From Branchipolynoe longqiensis (lineage: Eukaryota; Annelida; Polychaeta; Phyllodocida; Polynoidae): a stretch of 64,000 nucleotides of DNA. Positions 56,401-56,868 of this stretch are shown piece after piece. The stretch's first letter is position 1, and the number at the start of each line of letters is the position of its first letter. The stretch covers positions 255,001-319,000 of the forward strand of contig CM059192.1 in assembly GCA_030323885.1 (NCBI GenBank), in the 5' to 3' direction. Both the position numbers and the translations under genes were made by a program. Under the pieces are notes generated by a model. It saw nothing but the letters and a program-made list of their open reading frames with translations. It did not search any database and was not told the DNA's origin.

Positions 56401-56868
56401 AACGGGTTCTATTAATTGACTCAGTATCCCCTTATATGTGACGACAAATGTTTAATAAGTGCGCCACCATCTAAGCTAGATATGTAGAATCAAACTTAGA
56501 TAATTGTTTTTGTTTTGAAAATGTGATGTTTTCGTCGGACTATGCAGCTTTAAGTTAGATATGGAGAATCAAATTTAGATAATTATTTAGATTTTAAAAA
56601 TGTGCTGCTCCATCTGACTGTGCAGCTTTAATGAATACACTCATATTTAAGTTGGATCAGAAGAATGTTAATTTCGACAATTTGATAATTTCATCAGATG
56701 ATGCGGCTTTAAGATGCGTCCTTAAATGTTCATCACAACCCGAGCCCCAGACCTACCACTAGTGGCGCCACCTGCACGGACTACTCCATAACTACACGCT
56801 CACACTCACCCAACACACCGGAAGTGAGCAGTGCACACAGCATCAGCAGCGCCATCTTCACGGCGAAC
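3412..56868 (-). CDS. Large non-classical cadherin gene, 26 coding exons seen, 3' part outside window
   Basis: Twenty-six exons on the minus strand splice with matching phases into 3469 coding bases (1156 codons plus one base) with no internal stop. The product starts with a 16-residue signal peptide, followed by ten complete EC repeats of about 96-118 residues and the start of EC11 (from residue 1112). EC ends are marked by calcium-linker motifs at about residues 107-116, 332-340, 447-455, 561-569, 668-676, 777-785, 995-1003 and 1103-1111; the EC2/EC3 and EC8/EC9 linkers are degenerate. DxD and LDxE motifs recur. Cadherins of this type are single-pass adhesion proteins bound by extracellular calcium, but the membrane segment is not in the window. 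I cannot assign orthology: EC4 is faintly CDH23-like, and an EC count near 11 would also fit protocadherin-15/Cad99C. Introns hold most of the window's tandem arrays and transposons. Confidence 0.93.
3602..4391. repeat. 36 bp GC-rich minisatellite, about 22 copies
   Basis: The unit reads GGGACGGGCCGGGGGGAAGG then AGCCGGGAGGAGGGGC. It begins ten bases upstream of the exon 26 acceptor and supplies a C/T-rich tract on the coding strand. Purine-rich on the plus strand. Because 36 is a multiple of three it creates long spurious reading frames. Confidence 0.95.
4559..4910 (-). mobile_element. MITE-A copy 1 (inverted)
   Basis: A non-coding element of about 355 bp with terminal inverted repeats TTAAAGTTGCATAGTCCGAT / CATCGGACTATGCAGCTTTA. 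The core includes TTGGCAAGCTTGCCAAAACT. This copy is inverted relative to those at 8995 and 33091. Confidence 0.8.
4937..5175. repeat. 36 bp GC-rich minisatellite next to exon 25 donor
   Basis: Six to seven units of CGGGCCGTGCTGCAGTGCGG followed by CCCGGGCGGT and a short variable tail. The array ends within ten bases of the exon 25 donor. Confidence 0.9.
5183..5305 (-). CDS. Cadherin exon 25: EC10 second half
   Basis: Forty-one codons, residues 1056-1096. GVVRVQAGAVLDRETTSVL contains an intact LDRET motif, followed by VEAYDSPNRPNDRRST. Acceptor TGCAG|GGCGTG, donor CCC|GTAAGT, phase 0 on both sides. Confidence 0.93.
5336..6035. mobile_element. ACGT-rich TIR element, about 700 bp
   Basis: Ends are inverted repeats CCCTGTCACACTACAACGTA and TACGTCGTAGTGTGACAGGG. 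The interior is built from dense ACGT-centred words (TTACGTC, AACGTA, GACGTT). No coding frame is present. It splits a SINE-1 tail: TTGTTTTATTTAA lies before it and CTCTAGAGCACATTG after it. Flanking TTA on both sides may be the target duplication. Confidence 0.75.
6036..6350 (-). mobile_element. SINE-1 copy (tRNA-derived, mollusc type)
   Basis: On the minus strand the head reads GGGAGGTAGCTCAGGCAGTA, resembling a tRNA A box, followed by a B-box-like GGATCGATTC. The conserved body includes CCAGTTGTGGACCACTGGTT and the tail ends near CTCTAGAG, continuing at 5320-5335 beyond the inserted ACGT element. Confidence 0.75.
6370..6446. repeat. Purine-rich GGGGA simple repeat
   Basis: A G/A-only tract of GGGGAGGG and GGGGAAGG units next to the SINE-1 head. 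No function visible. Confidence 0.8.
6448..7045. mobile_element. Core-repeat element, truncated copy
   Basis: Nearly three tandem core units of about 200 bp, each containing TTGCTTCTAGGTGGTGTGGT and TGAAGATTGCTCA, then a unique right end running through CTGCAGCCAAGC to TGACGTCAAATGAAATAGG. The left end is missing. Homologous to 19655-20246. Architecture resembles the pearl-type elements of bivalves. Confidence 0.65.
7262..8113. repeat. 41 bp minisatellite containing the exon 24 donor, about 20 copies
   Basis: Plus-strand unit: ACCCCACAGTGGCGCCCCCT followed by ACCATGACTACCGGAAGTAG. On the coding strand the part GTCACGGTAGGGGGCGCC matches the real exon 24 end and donor (GTCACG|GTAGGTGGCGCC). 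Confidence 0.92.
8114..8263 (-). CDS. Cadherin exon 24: EC10 first half
   Basis: Fifty codons, residues 1006-1055. LEYNIDLKENAPAAS and SASDLDLGDYGVVRY are typical EC strands with the DxD motif, then FTIDAVT. Acceptor TGTAG|CTGGAG, donor ACG|GTAGGT, phase 0 on both sides. Confidence 0.93.
8391..8732 (-). mobile_element. MITE-A copy 2 (inverted, one end degraded)
   Basis: The MITE-A core is present, with CCATCGGACTATGCAACTTT at the right. The left terminal repeat is not recognisable. Confidence 0.7.
8733..8994. mobile_element. MITE-A-like degraded sequence
   Basis: AT-rich sequence with a degenerate terminus AAGCCGCATAGTTTAATG at about 8920 and TTAATTAAAT-rich filler. It lies between two recognisable MITE-A copies and may be an older one. 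Confidence 0.4.
8995..9353 (+). mobile_element. MITE-A copy 3
   Basis: Complete 359 bp copy with both terminal inverted repeats (TTAAAGTTGCGTAGTTCGAT and CATCGGATTATGCAGCTTTA). No coding capacity. Confidence 0.85.
9354..9652. mobile_element. MITE-A relative with embedded SINE-2 tail
   Basis: The right end reads CTCGGATAATGCGGCTTTAA, a variant MITE-A terminus. At about 9500-9568 an inverted SINE-2 tail (CATCCTGGCAACATCCAAGG then TCATATCAGGAC) interrupts it. Confidence 0.5.
9684..9841 (-). CDS. Cadherin exon 23: EC9 end and EC9/EC10 linker
   Basis: Residues 953-1005. VVTMKRLLDYEKTQTAF gives the LDYE motif; the linker VININDNTPTF is intact. Acceptor GACAG|GTGTGG. The donor is the weak CAG|GTCCGC, accepted because the next exon then continues the EC10 strand in phase 0. 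Confidence 0.9.
9895..10318. repeat. 57 bp minisatellite, about 7 copies, upstream of exon 23
   Basis: Unit: TCACTAGTACCCACATAGAA then CCCACATTGTGTGCTGCAGA and AAGGGTCAACTAGTCAA. Starts about 50 bases upstream of the exon 23 acceptor. The coding strand has repeated TCTGCAGCAC. Confidence 0.9.
10373..10648 (+). CDS. 91-residue open frame in an intron, unidentified
   Basis: A frame starting MADQPRTTRSQTAWSS in a strong ACCATGG context, ending DTAYIWN. It is non-repetitive and of ordinary composition, unlike the array frames. I do not recognise the family. It lies antisense to the cadherin gene inside the exon 22-23 intron, so it may be a fragment of a mobile element or chance. Confidence 0.2.
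   Translation: MADQPRTTRSQTAWSSAENNVVAVKKKIYILNSRMCSLKSFHFCKWGTLGPDIYFNFNNIRYKQRPTGELTPNIDEQKEFAAELDTAYIWN
10580..11230 (-). pseudogene. Possible decayed reading frame, unidentified
   Basis: Two overlapping minus-strand frames (about 89 and 125 residues, adjoining near 10940-10957) have ordinary composition and could be one frame broken by a shift. No domain is recognised. It is bounded by a SINE-2 copy at 11232. Low support. Confidence 0.15.
11232..11500 (+). mobile_element. SINE-2 copy, head truncated
   Basis: Body sequence GAGTCTAACCAATGACTTAT, then TGAGGCAGCACTATAAAGTC and CATCCTGGTATGACCTAGGA. These match the body of the complete copy at 61402. The tRNA-like head is missing. Confidence 0.75.
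11803..11842. repeat. 20 bp direct duplication of the exon 22 donor
   Basis: Two copies of CACATGGTGCCGNTACCTGT. On the coding strand each provides GACAG|GTARCGGCACCATGTG; use of the second would add 20 bases and shift the frame. Confidence 0.85.
11837..12055 (-). CDS. Cadherin exon 22: degenerate EC8/EC9 linker and EC9 start
   Basis: Residues 880-952 plus one base, the longest exon. The linker position reads LLEVNSGPPVF, lacking DxNDN. EC9 has LNVSVLEEQPVNFY (sequon at Asn908), ASDPHDA in place of DxD, and DFFSVNQVT. Acceptor TTGCAG|CGACGC, donor ACAG|GTAACG, phase 1. A duplicated donor sits 20 bases downstream. Confidence 0.93.
12129..12485 (+). mobile_element. MITE-A copy 4
   Basis: A 357 bp copy with termini TTAAAGTTGCAAAGTCCGAT and CATCGGACAATGCAGCTCTA. 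It sits between exons 22 and 21 and ends about 60 bases from the exon 21 donor. Confidence 0.85.
12544..12676 (-). CDS. Cadherin exon 21: EC8 second half
   Basis: Residues 836-879 plus one base. DLFMIDPNSGIVRTKRLLDR is a classical EC core. Acceptor TTGCAG|GACTTG, donor CTAG|GTAGGT, phases 0 to 1. The acceptor's polypyrimidine tract is the source of the 40 bp array upstream. Confidence 0.93.
12677..12935. repeat. 40 bp minisatellite containing the exon 21 acceptor, first block
   Basis: Plus unit: GTGCAACAGGCAGGCAACCA then GCTATATATGATATACTAGT. On the coding strand it reads TGGTTGCCTGCCTGTTGCA, the polypyrimidine tract and acceptor region of exon 21. The 612 bp element inserted at 12936 separates it from the second block. 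Confidence 0.92.
12936..13547 (+). mobile_element. R610 retroposon copy 1
   Basis: A 612 bp sequence beginning ACCACTTTTTGCTATCCGGA and ending in (AAGC)n-like AAGCAAGCAGCAAGCAAG. It is homologous, in opposite orientation, to 60760-61366. Flanks TACAACAGGCAG on both sides fit a target duplication, though the array itself repeats this word. No intact frame. Confidence 0.75.
13548..15074. repeat. 40 bp minisatellite, main block, about 36 copies
   Basis: The same unit as 12677-12935, with more divergence and some shortened units. Variants such as TGTTATACACGATATAC appear towards the right, grading into the 36 bp array that follows. Confidence 0.92.
15075..17511. repeat. 36 bp minisatellite, about 68 copies, derived from the 40 bp array
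   Basis: Unit: TACACTAGTGTACAACCAGC then ATCACACTGTACACGA. It lacks the AGGCAGGCAA segment of the 40 bp unit but shares GTGTACAAC and CCAGC. The array ends at 17511 by returning to the parental CAACAGGCGGG unit. CACTAGTG and GTGTAC palindromes recur. Confidence 0.95.
17535..17613 (-). mobile_element. MITE-A fragment
   Basis: Only one end is recognisable: ACTATTGGACTTTGTAACTT preceded by AATACATTTATC. About 80 bp. Confidence 0.5.
17650..18360. repeat. Composite minisatellite next to exon 20 donor, with 176 bp higher-order unit
   Basis: Basic units of roughly 28-36 bp on CACCATGTAGTTGTATTGTA with CCACACTGAC. A block of about 176 bp (17937 and 18113) recurs nearly identically. On the coding strand units contain TACATGGTGAGTG and GTCAGTGTGG, matching the two candidate donors of exon 20. 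Confidence 0.9.
18361..18476 (-). CDS. Cadherin exon 20: EC8 first half
   Basis: Residues 797-835. ENATVNTRLTQMKAKDPDSN, read across the junction, gives the EC8 opening with a sequon and the DPD calcium motif. Acceptor TTGCAG|ATGCGA. I ended the exon at GTG|GTCAGT; a stronger donor, ACG|GTGAGT, lies 27 bases further on (exon end 18334) and is also in frame. The nearby array contains both. Confidence 0.85.
18828..19270 (+). mobile_element. MITE-B copy 1
   Basis: Inverted termini GTAATCGATTAACACATCCC and its partner near GTTGATTAATCGATGAT, with inner inverted words GGGTCACCCGAG and CTCGGGTGACCCGAG. About 443 bp and non-coding. Confidence 0.75.
19395..19535 (-). mobile_element. MITE-A fragment
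   Basis: Divergent internal piece including ACCTCGATTTGATCCTGCAT and GAATACTGAGTCAGTTTAAT. No terminal repeats remain. Confidence 0.45.
19655..20246. mobile_element. Core-repeat element, more complete copy
   Basis: The left end AATAGACCTATTTCAATG and the right end CATATGAAATTGGTCAATT are imperfect inverted repeats. Inside the ends, CAGCTTCGCTGCAGAACGAT faces GTCCTGCAGCCAAGC. About two core units of roughly 200 bp lie between. Same family as 6448-7045. Confidence 0.65.
20395..20760 (+). mobile_element. MITE-A copy 5
   Basis: A 366 bp copy, termini TTAAAGATGCATAGTCCGAT and CATCGGACTATGCAGCTTTA. It ends 53 bases from the exon 19 donor. Confidence 0.85.
20814..20940 (-). CDS. Cadherin exon 19: EC7/EC8 linker
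   Basis: Residues 755-796 plus one base. LVAADRGTPSRSSTGTV is the G strand region and IRDANNKNPYF a slightly altered linker in which NDN has become NNK. Acceptor TTGTAG|CTGGTT, donor GAGA|GTAAGT, phases 0 to 1. The acceptor and first 20 or so exon bases are repeated in the 75 bp array next to it. Confidence 0.9.
20921..21521. repeat. 75 bp array containing exon 19 start and acceptor, 8 copies
   Basis: Units start at about 20921 and every 75 bp after. Each holds CCTCTGTCAGCCGCAACCAG|CTAC, i.e. the first 20 bases of exon 19 plus its TAG acceptor on the coding strand, then ATGGTCAAAGACCCTATAAT and GGCTCACTCCCTAT. Copies are nearly identical. A similar ATTATAGGGTCTTTGAC occurs inverted at about 21833. 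Confidence 0.95.
21664..21705. repeat. (ATC)n microsatellite
   Basis: ATCATCATC-type trinucleotide run with interruptions. Confidence 0.9.
22085..22327. mobile_element. ACGT-rich TIR element, left-end fragment
   Basis: About 240 bp matching the left part of 5336-6035 (CCCTGTCACACTACGACGTA, then TTATGATGACGTCATAATGA). The right end is absent. Preceded by TTA. Confidence 0.75.
22328..22659. other. Intron sequence, nothing recognised
   Basis: Part of the exon 18-19 intron. No repeat, transposon end or coding pattern is visible. Confidence 0.5.
22660..22844 (-). CDS. Cadherin exon 18: EC7 core
   Basis: Residues 693-754. It contains AAYDNDANISPNGQVRYQL and FIIDRVSGVITV, then FDYDKQ, a standard EC core. 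Acceptor CTACAG|GCACCT, donor ACG|GTAAGA, phases 1 to 0. A G-rich tract on the plus strand forms the polypyrimidine tract on the coding strand. Confidence 0.93.
22850..23756. other. Intron between exons 17 and 18, mostly unique
   Basis: After a G-rich tract (22848-22880) this intron is AT-rich unique sequence without arrays. It is the least repetitive of the long introns. Confidence 0.5.
23757..23832 (-). CDS. Cadherin exon 17: EC6/EC7 linker
   Basis: Residues 668-692 plus one base. Joined to exon 16 it gives the linker INVRDKNDFSPEFVP, then EC7's FISEEAPPG. Acceptor TGCAG|GACAAG, donor CCTG|GTGAGT, phases 0 to 1. Confidence 0.92.
23880..25975. repeat. Array on donor side of exon 16, units about 28-42 bp
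   Basis: Units centre on CTACTGACTACCCGCTATAA and CGACTCATGCTGCACTACTA, with alternating CTGTATAATGACTCATGCTA segments giving higher-order blocks. Left-hand units contain ACTGACTCACCCGSTGTAA; on the coding strand this is CGGGTGAGTCAGTAG, matching the exon 16 donor CGG|GTGAGTTAGTAG. Confidence 0.93.
25976..26045 (-). CDS. Cadherin exon 16: 70-base exon ending EC6
   Basis: Residues 644-667. YTMTVQAADPRHKTTGTIRI is the EC F-G strand region. Acceptor CTTAAG|GTACAC, donor CGG|GTGAGT; phase 2 entering, 0 leaving. This small exon is an island between a 2.1 kb array on its donor side and a 1.3 kb array on its acceptor side, and both arrays incorporate its splice-site sequence. Confidence 0.85.
26051..27335. 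repeat. 27-28 bp minisatellite on acceptor side of exon 16, about 46 copies
   Basis: Unit: GGGCACATGTGGACAGGGAC AGACA or the TGTTACATGTGG variant. On the coding strand it reads CCTGTCYCTGTCCACATGTG, extending the natural pyrimidine tract CCCCTGTCTCTTAAG of exon 16. Confidence 0.93.
27336..27801. other. Intron sequence with short TATACTGTTA repeat
   Basis: A TATACTGT run at about 27480-27525; the rest shows nothing recognisable. Confidence 0.5.
27802..28153 (+). mobile_element. MITE-A copy 6
   Basis: Termini TTAAAGTTCCATAGTCCAAT and CATCGGACTATGCAGCTTTT, with the conserved core. About 352 bp, ending 80 bases from the exon 15 donor. Confidence 0.85.
28233..28387 (-). CDS. Cadherin exon 15: EC6 core
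   Basis: Residues 593-643 plus two bases. The calcium motif ATDADSDRNGNNAITY is followed by GLTSGVVTATRPVDF, where the canonical LDxE is replaced by VDFAS. Acceptor CTCAG|GCGACA, donor GGAGT|GTGAGT, phase 2. Confidence 0.92.
28388..29000. other. Intron sequence upstream of exon 15, nothing recognised
   Basis: Unique intron sequence with ordinary composition. No arrays, transposon termini or coding pattern seen. Confidence 0.5.
29001..29265. repeat. 29 bp minisatellite, about 9 copies
   Basis: Unit: CACAGTTACAGCAGGGATCA then CATGACCTT. The first six copies are identical and the later ones diverge. It abuts the solo LTR at 29276. Confidence 0.92.
29276..29796 (+). mobile_element. Solo LTR copy 1
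   Basis: Starts TGTAAAATTTTCCGATA and ends GGCGACTTTACA, the TG...CA form of an LTR. A TATA-like CCTATATAAGATAATAAACC lies about 120 bases before the end. Homologous to 42026-42702. No internal retroelement genes are present. The end is 13 bases from the exon 14 donor. Confidence 0.7.
29810..29929 (-). CDS. Cadherin exon 14: EC5/EC6 linker
   Basis: Forty codons, residues 553-592. The linker IKVLDENDNFPVF is intact; EC6 opens with YESFIDEGE. Acceptor ACCAG|GTGCCT, donor AAG|GTGGGT, phase 0. A solo LTR begins only 13 bases into the next intron. Confidence 0.92.
30070..30888. repeat. 26-28 bp minisatellite beside exon 13 donor, SINE-2-like unit
   Basis: Unit: CCACTCTGTCACATTATCCT followed by GGACCC. 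Older units at the left read CAGTCACATTATCCTGATAT and CCCAC, which match an internal segment of SINE-2. About 29 copies. The last ends a few bases from the exon 13 donor. Confidence 0.88.
30894..31041 (-). CDS. Cadherin exon 13: EC5 second half with Cys loop
   Basis: Residues 503-552. FRVNRITGEITV is followed by an insert with Cys518 and Cys526 just before LDAEKQ, suggesting a small disulfide loop. Acceptor TGCAG|GTTCCG, donor CAG|GTCAGG, phases 2 to 0. Confidence 0.92.
31083..31465. repeat. GGGGATC short tandem array upstream of exon 13
   Basis: Seven- to eight-base units GGGGATC, drifting to CGCGGATC at the right. Begins about 40 bases upstream of the exon 13 acceptor. Confidence 0.9.
31690..32775. 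repeat. 32 bp minisatellite, about 34 copies
   Basis: Unit: TAGCCACTGGACTGTGACTA then GTTCTGTGTGAA. Variants TATCC and TAGAC alternate, and some units lack TGT. Lies in the intron between exons 13 and 12. Confidence 0.93.
33091..33445 (+). mobile_element. MITE-A copy 7
   Basis: Complete 355 bp copy with TTAAAGTTGCATAGTCCGAT and TTGGACTATGCAGCTTTAA termini. Confidence 0.87.
33812..33885 (-). CDS. Cadherin exon 12: EC5 calcium motif
   Basis: Residues 479-502 plus two bases. ATDKDSGTYGNDGLRYKI is the EC5 calcium-binding DxD followed by the C strand. Acceptor CGCAG|GCGACC, donor CCCT|GTAAGA, phase 2, matched by exon 13. Confidence 0.92.
34025..34945. repeat. Array of about 35 bp units made from exon 11 end plus donor
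   Basis: Plus unit: CACACACTCACCATGATGGT then GGTGACCTCCTTA. On the coding strand each copy reads GTCACCACCATCATGGTGAG, identical to the last 15 exon bases plus the real donor of exon 11. About 26 copies with CA-repeat length variation. Confidence 0.95.
34946..35110 (-). CDS. Cadherin exon 11: EC4/EC5 linker and EC5 start
   Basis: Fifty-five codons, residues 424-478. The linker VEDVNDNHPRFEL is intact and EC5 opens with TSYTASVSELATGGTY. Acceptor CGCAG|ATCGAG, donor ATG|GTGAGT, phase 0. The last 15-20 exon bases together with the donor form the repeat unit of the adjoining array at 34025-34945. Confidence 0.93.
35258..35640 (-). mobile_element. SINE-1 copy with internal insertion
   Basis: Tail TTGTTTTATTTAACGACGCC plus TCTAGAGCACATTG, then body through CCAGTTGTGGACCACTGGTT to a short GGGAGGTAG remnant of the head. 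About 165 bp of unrelated sequence is inserted near 35305-35475. Confidence 0.75.
35817..36430 (-). mobile_element. SINE-2 copy split by a SINE-1
   Basis: Tail part at 35817-35891 (CTGGCAACATCTAAGGTCAT) and body plus head at 36194-36430, including the inverted tRNA-like head with GCTCTACCGATTCGGCCACC. The break is the SINE-1 insertion at 35892-36193. Confidence 0.8.
35892..36193 (-). mobile_element. SINE-1 copy with target-site duplication
   Basis: Complete SINE-1 from its AATTAATGACGCCTATAGAG tail to the head ending GCTACGTCCCGCTCC. It is flanked by GACTTGTG at 35884-35891 and again at 36194-36201. Confidence 0.85.
36623..36979 (+). mobile_element. TIR element with strong hairpin and SINE-2 tail
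   Basis: Inverted ends TATATGAGACTGTCTCAAAA and TTTTGAGACAAGCTCATATA; inner inverted words GTCCATTGTAACGAT and ATCGTTACAATGGAC. A SINE-2 tail lies at about 36901-36957. No coding frame. Confidence 0.6.
36855..36888. other. Hairpin followed by T-run
   Basis: GAAGAGTTATCACCT pairs with AGGTGATAGCTCTTC (14 of 15) across a 4-base loop and is followed by TTTTTTT. It may be an RNA polymerase III-like stop or just part of the surrounding TIR element. Confidence 0.45.
37056..37508 (+). mobile_element. MITE-B copy 2
   Basis: Termini GTAATCGATTAACACGACCC and GAGTCGATTAATCGATTAC; same family as 18828. It ends 16 bases into the intron following exon 10. Confidence 0.78.
37525..37680 (-). CDS. Cadherin exon 10: EC4 second half
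   Basis: Fifty-two codons, residues 372-423. NNAQFVMRLL and FELFPAVGRGSLTVSIRV form an atypical EC core without the usual T-G-x-I turn, ending in VDYEAG. A sequon lies at Asn385. This unusual layout faintly resembles CDH23 EC4. Acceptor CGCAG|GGTAAC, donor AGG|GTGAGA, phase 0. A TIR element starts 16 bases after the donor. Confidence 0.92.
37683..38569. other. Intron between exons 9 and 10, nothing strong
   Basis: AT-rich sequence with short ATT/ATC runs near 38240. No array or transposon termini seen. Confidence 0.5.
38570..38601. repeat. GGAAGC hexamer repeat near exon 9 donor
   Basis: Five copies of GCGGAA within 15 bases of the donor. On the coding strand they form TTCCGC repeats. Confidence 0.85.
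38615..38800 (-). CDS. Cadherin exon 9: EC3/EC4 linker and EC4 start
   Basis: Sixty-two codons, residues 310-371. The full linker VLDENDNTPRF is at about 330-340, followed by EC4's VKEDIAARTPLPTTV and the calcium motif VSDRDL. Acceptor GGCAG|GCTGCT, donor CTG|GTAGGC, phase 0. A short GGAAGC repeat lies 15 bases into the following intron. Confidence 0.93.
39075..39455. repeat. 7 bp ACCCTGC array, about 54 copies
   Basis: CACCCTG heptamers with ACCCTTC, ACCCTGT and CCCCTGC variants. It lies in the exon 8-9 intron after a C-rich tract. Confidence 0.95.
40148..41408. repeat. 94 bp tandem array, about 13 copies, with terminal (TAC)n
   Basis: Unit: TAGCAAGCTGAACCATCCCA, then GTCGTCATCGGTTTTACTTG, TTTAATTCTTGTAAAGCACC, AATCACTGAGACTAAACTAG and CACCTGTACTAC. 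Right-hand copies carry C/T and TACTAC variants. Ends in a (TAC)n run at about 41375-41407. Confidence 0.95.
41636..41842. repeat. 20 bp AT-only array, about 10 copies
   Basis: Unit: TTAATTATTTAACATAATAA. The AT-rich composition contrasts with neighbours. Confidence 0.93.
41870..42025. repeat. GGGTGTCA short array, left block
   Basis: Eight- to nine-base units GGGTGTCA. The block is interrupted by the solo LTR at 42026 and resumes at 42703. Confidence 0.88.
42026..42702 (+). mobile_element. Solo LTR copy 2 with AGGG duplication
   Basis: Starts TGTAAAATATTCCGATAATG and ends GTGGACTTTACA. Flanked by AGGG at 42022-42025 and 42703-42706. TATTCCGATAATGATGCAT occurs twice (42031 and 42171), so the 5' part carries a rearrangement. 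No retroelement genes inside. Confidence 0.75.
42703..43660. repeat. GGGTGTCA / GGGTGCCAG array, right block
   Basis: Eight- to nine-base units, GTCAGGGT on the left and GGGTGCCAG at 43430-43550. It runs to within about 20 bases of the exon 8 donor. Confidence 0.92.
43677..43783 (-). CDS. Cadherin exon 8: EC3 second half
   Basis: Residues 274-309, containing HYFTLDGQTGRLSTARAIDR, the standard EC core ending in an intact IDRET. Acceptor GACAG|ACCCTG, donor GCG|GTAAGT, phases 1 to 0. Confidence 0.92.
43858..45275. repeat. 43-45 bp minisatellite filling the exon 7-8 intron, about 32 copies
   Basis: Unit: GTCTGTGTGTCACCTTTGTT then ACTGCACAGTAAACTGGAGT and CTGCA. Left and right sections have 45 bp units; the middle uses shorter CTGTCTCTGCA units. 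Occupies over 90% of the 1552 bp intron. Confidence 0.94.
45336..45525 (-). CDS. Cadherin exon 7: degenerate EC2/EC3 linker and EC3 start
   Basis: Residues 211-273 plus one base. Where a DxNDNxPxF linker is expected the exon reads VRESRVRGVPPVF, keeping only the PPVF end, so calcium rigidification between EC2 and EC3 is probably reduced. EC3 continues with VVENVAVGTIV. Acceptor TGCAG|GACGGC, donor CAA|GTAAGT, phase 1. About 40 bases of its 5' end plus the acceptor are copied three times upstream. Confidence 0.92.
45534..46790. repeat. 18 bp array upstream of exon 7 with embedded exon copies
   Basis: Basic unit GACAGCCGTTATAGTGGA. At 45841-45900, 46134-46194 and 46414-46471 it contains a copy of the first 40 or so bases of exon 7 plus its acceptor and GGCCACAGGGGACAG flank. 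Higher-order spacing is about 285-296 bp. Confidence 0.93.
47021..47155 (-). CDS. Cadherin exon 6: EC2 second half
   Basis: Residues 166-210. The pattern DYFRVQ... followed by VVVNKQLDFAKF corresponds to the EC E-F region, but the usual Glu of LDxE is replaced. The acceptor is a NAGNAG site (CGCAGCAG), so the first Gln may be optional. The donor is TTC|GTACGT, phase 0. Confidence 0.9.
47160..47629. other. Intron between exons 5 and 6, AT-rich, possible MITE-A relic
   Basis: Mostly unique; it ends in GATTCGGCAGCTTTA, which resembles a MITE-A terminus. Otherwise no recognisable content. Confidence 0.35.
47630..47862. repeat. Short minisatellite beside exon 5 donor
   Basis: About six imperfect units of GTGACTGTAGCTGGGCGGGG with TGGTTACNAGG. 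It ends about ten bases from the exon 5 donor. Confidence 0.8.
47873..47986 (-). CDS. Cadherin exon 5: EC2 first half
   Basis: Residues 128-165 with the EC2 calcium motif VTDRDTAS. Cys158 near the end may pair with Cys170 in exon 6. Acceptor TGTAG|AACACG, donor CAG|GTAGGC, phase 0 on both sides. Both flanking introns are dominated by arrays. Confidence 0.9.
48015..48695. repeat. 37 bp minisatellite upstream of exon 5, about 18 copies
   Basis: Unit: CTCACTGACACTGACAGTGA then ACCAGTACACAGACAGT, alternating CGCCACACGGACAG. Begins about 30 bases from the exon 5 acceptor. Confidence 0.94.
48878..48967 (-). CDS. Cadherin exon 4: EC1/EC2 linker
   Basis: Thirty codons, residues 98-127. The calcium-linker motif NDTNDEAPAF lies at about 107-116 and is followed by the EC2 opening SYAVQIPE. 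Acceptor TGCAG|GTTTAC, donor GAG|GTGAGC, phase 0 on both sides. Confidence 0.92.
49240..51430. repeat. 69 bp array, about 31 copies, in exon 3-4 intron
   Basis: Unit: CACTGTTCTACTTCATCCTT, GTTCTGTCTGCTCTGTGTAC, TACAGACCTCCACATCCCAC and CCTGTCTAC. Because 69 is divisible by three and no frame of the unit has a stop, all three plus-strand frames stay open for more than 1.9 kb; these are not genes. Confidence 0.95.
51430..51725. repeat. AGATCATTGTGAGA array, 15 bp units
   Basis: About 19 units of AGATCATTGTGAGA with TTTAGA variants, adjoining the 69 bp array. Confidence 0.9.
51860..52035 (-). CDS. Cadherin exon 3: EC1 body
   Basis: The exon encodes residues 39-97. It carries the EC signature HNSGVISVRQKLDFERT and ends in VNVTGNDGVFT, with a sequon at Asn88. 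The usual DxD after the second strand is absent, so EC1 may bind less calcium. Acceptor GACAG|GTGAC, donor ACG|GTGAGC, phases 1 to 0. The 46 bp array upstream is built from this acceptor region. Confidence 0.9.
52036..52490. repeat. 46 bp array made from the exon 3 acceptor, about 10 copies
   Basis: Unit: CATGGTGTCACATGTATCAT then AGCAACAGGAAGTCAGGTAA and TCTCTA. The coding strand reads ACTTCCTGTTGCTATGA, the same pyrimidine tract that precedes the exon 3 acceptor, so the first unit is the splice site itself. Confidence 0.93.
52690..54225. repeat. 42 bp minisatellite, about 36 copies
   Basis: Unit: ATCACTAAGAAGCCACCAAT then GGTTACTGAGAACGAGGCCT and GC. Some units have ATTAAGAAG insertions giving longer spacing. 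It lies in the exon 2-3 intron and opens long spurious frames on both strands. Confidence 0.95.
54226..54310 (+). mobile_element. SINE-2 head fragment
   Basis: GGGCGTGGTGGTCTAGTCGG plus TAGAGCGCAGGACC resembles the tRNA-like head of SINE-2; the body is not preserved beyond it. Confidence 0.5.
54535..54715. repeat. ACGCGTCA-type CpG-rich short array
   Basis: Imperfect units of CGCATGACGCACGT and CACGACGCGTCA close to the exon 2 donor. CpG density is high. Confidence 0.8.
54765..54833 (-). CDS. Cadherin exon 2: start of EC1
   Basis: This exon encodes residues 16-38, including IYVSEDAEVG, a typical first strand of a cadherin repeat. The acceptor chosen is TCAAG|GTCAGG, because the alternative AG four bases further on runs into a stop codon given exon 1's phase. 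The donor is G|GTGAGT, phase 1. Length is 69 bases. The start fixes the mature N terminus as Gln-Ala-Arg-Pro-Pro. Confidence 0.78.
55082..55561. mobile_element. Pogo/Tigger-like MITE, 480 bp
   Basis: Termini TACAGTACAACCCCGTTAAA and TTTAACGGGGTTATACTGTA match at 19 of 20 positions as inverted repeats, with TA at both edges. Interior has repeated GGTTAAACCAA and GGTTTAACCAAGCTTGG words. Non-coding. Confidence 0.75.
55640..56196. repeat. 80 bp array derived from MITE-A, about 7 copies
   Basis: Unit: CTGACACCATCGTCTTCAGC, ATGAACAGGTTCTAACTTCT, ATTAACTTGACTCAGCCTCC and CCTTCTATGTGGCAACAAA. The same order of words occurs once in each MITE-A copy. Confidence 0.9.
56200..56553 (+). mobile_element. 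MITE-A copy 8
   Basis: Complete 354 bp copy with TTAAAGTTGCACAGTCCGGT and CGTCGGACTATGCAGCTTTA termini, abutting the MITE-derived array. Confidence 0.87.
56554..56714 (+). mobile_element. Two further MITE-A right ends in tandem
   Basis: Two consecutive partial copies, each ending in a variant of GACTGTGCAGCTTTAA (56632) or GATGATGCGGCTTTAA (56714). Confidence 0.65.
56810..56868 (-). CDS. Cadherin exon 1: signal peptide
   Basis: The ATG at 56855 opens a hydrophobic stretch, MALLMLCALLTSGVLG, a good signal peptide with cleavage expected after Gly16. A CCCAG acceptor precedes the exon, leaving 13 bases of 5' UTR before the ATG, so at least one untranslated exon should lie at higher coordinates. 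The donor is G|GTGAGT, phase 1. The coding part is 46 bases. Confidence 0.85.
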
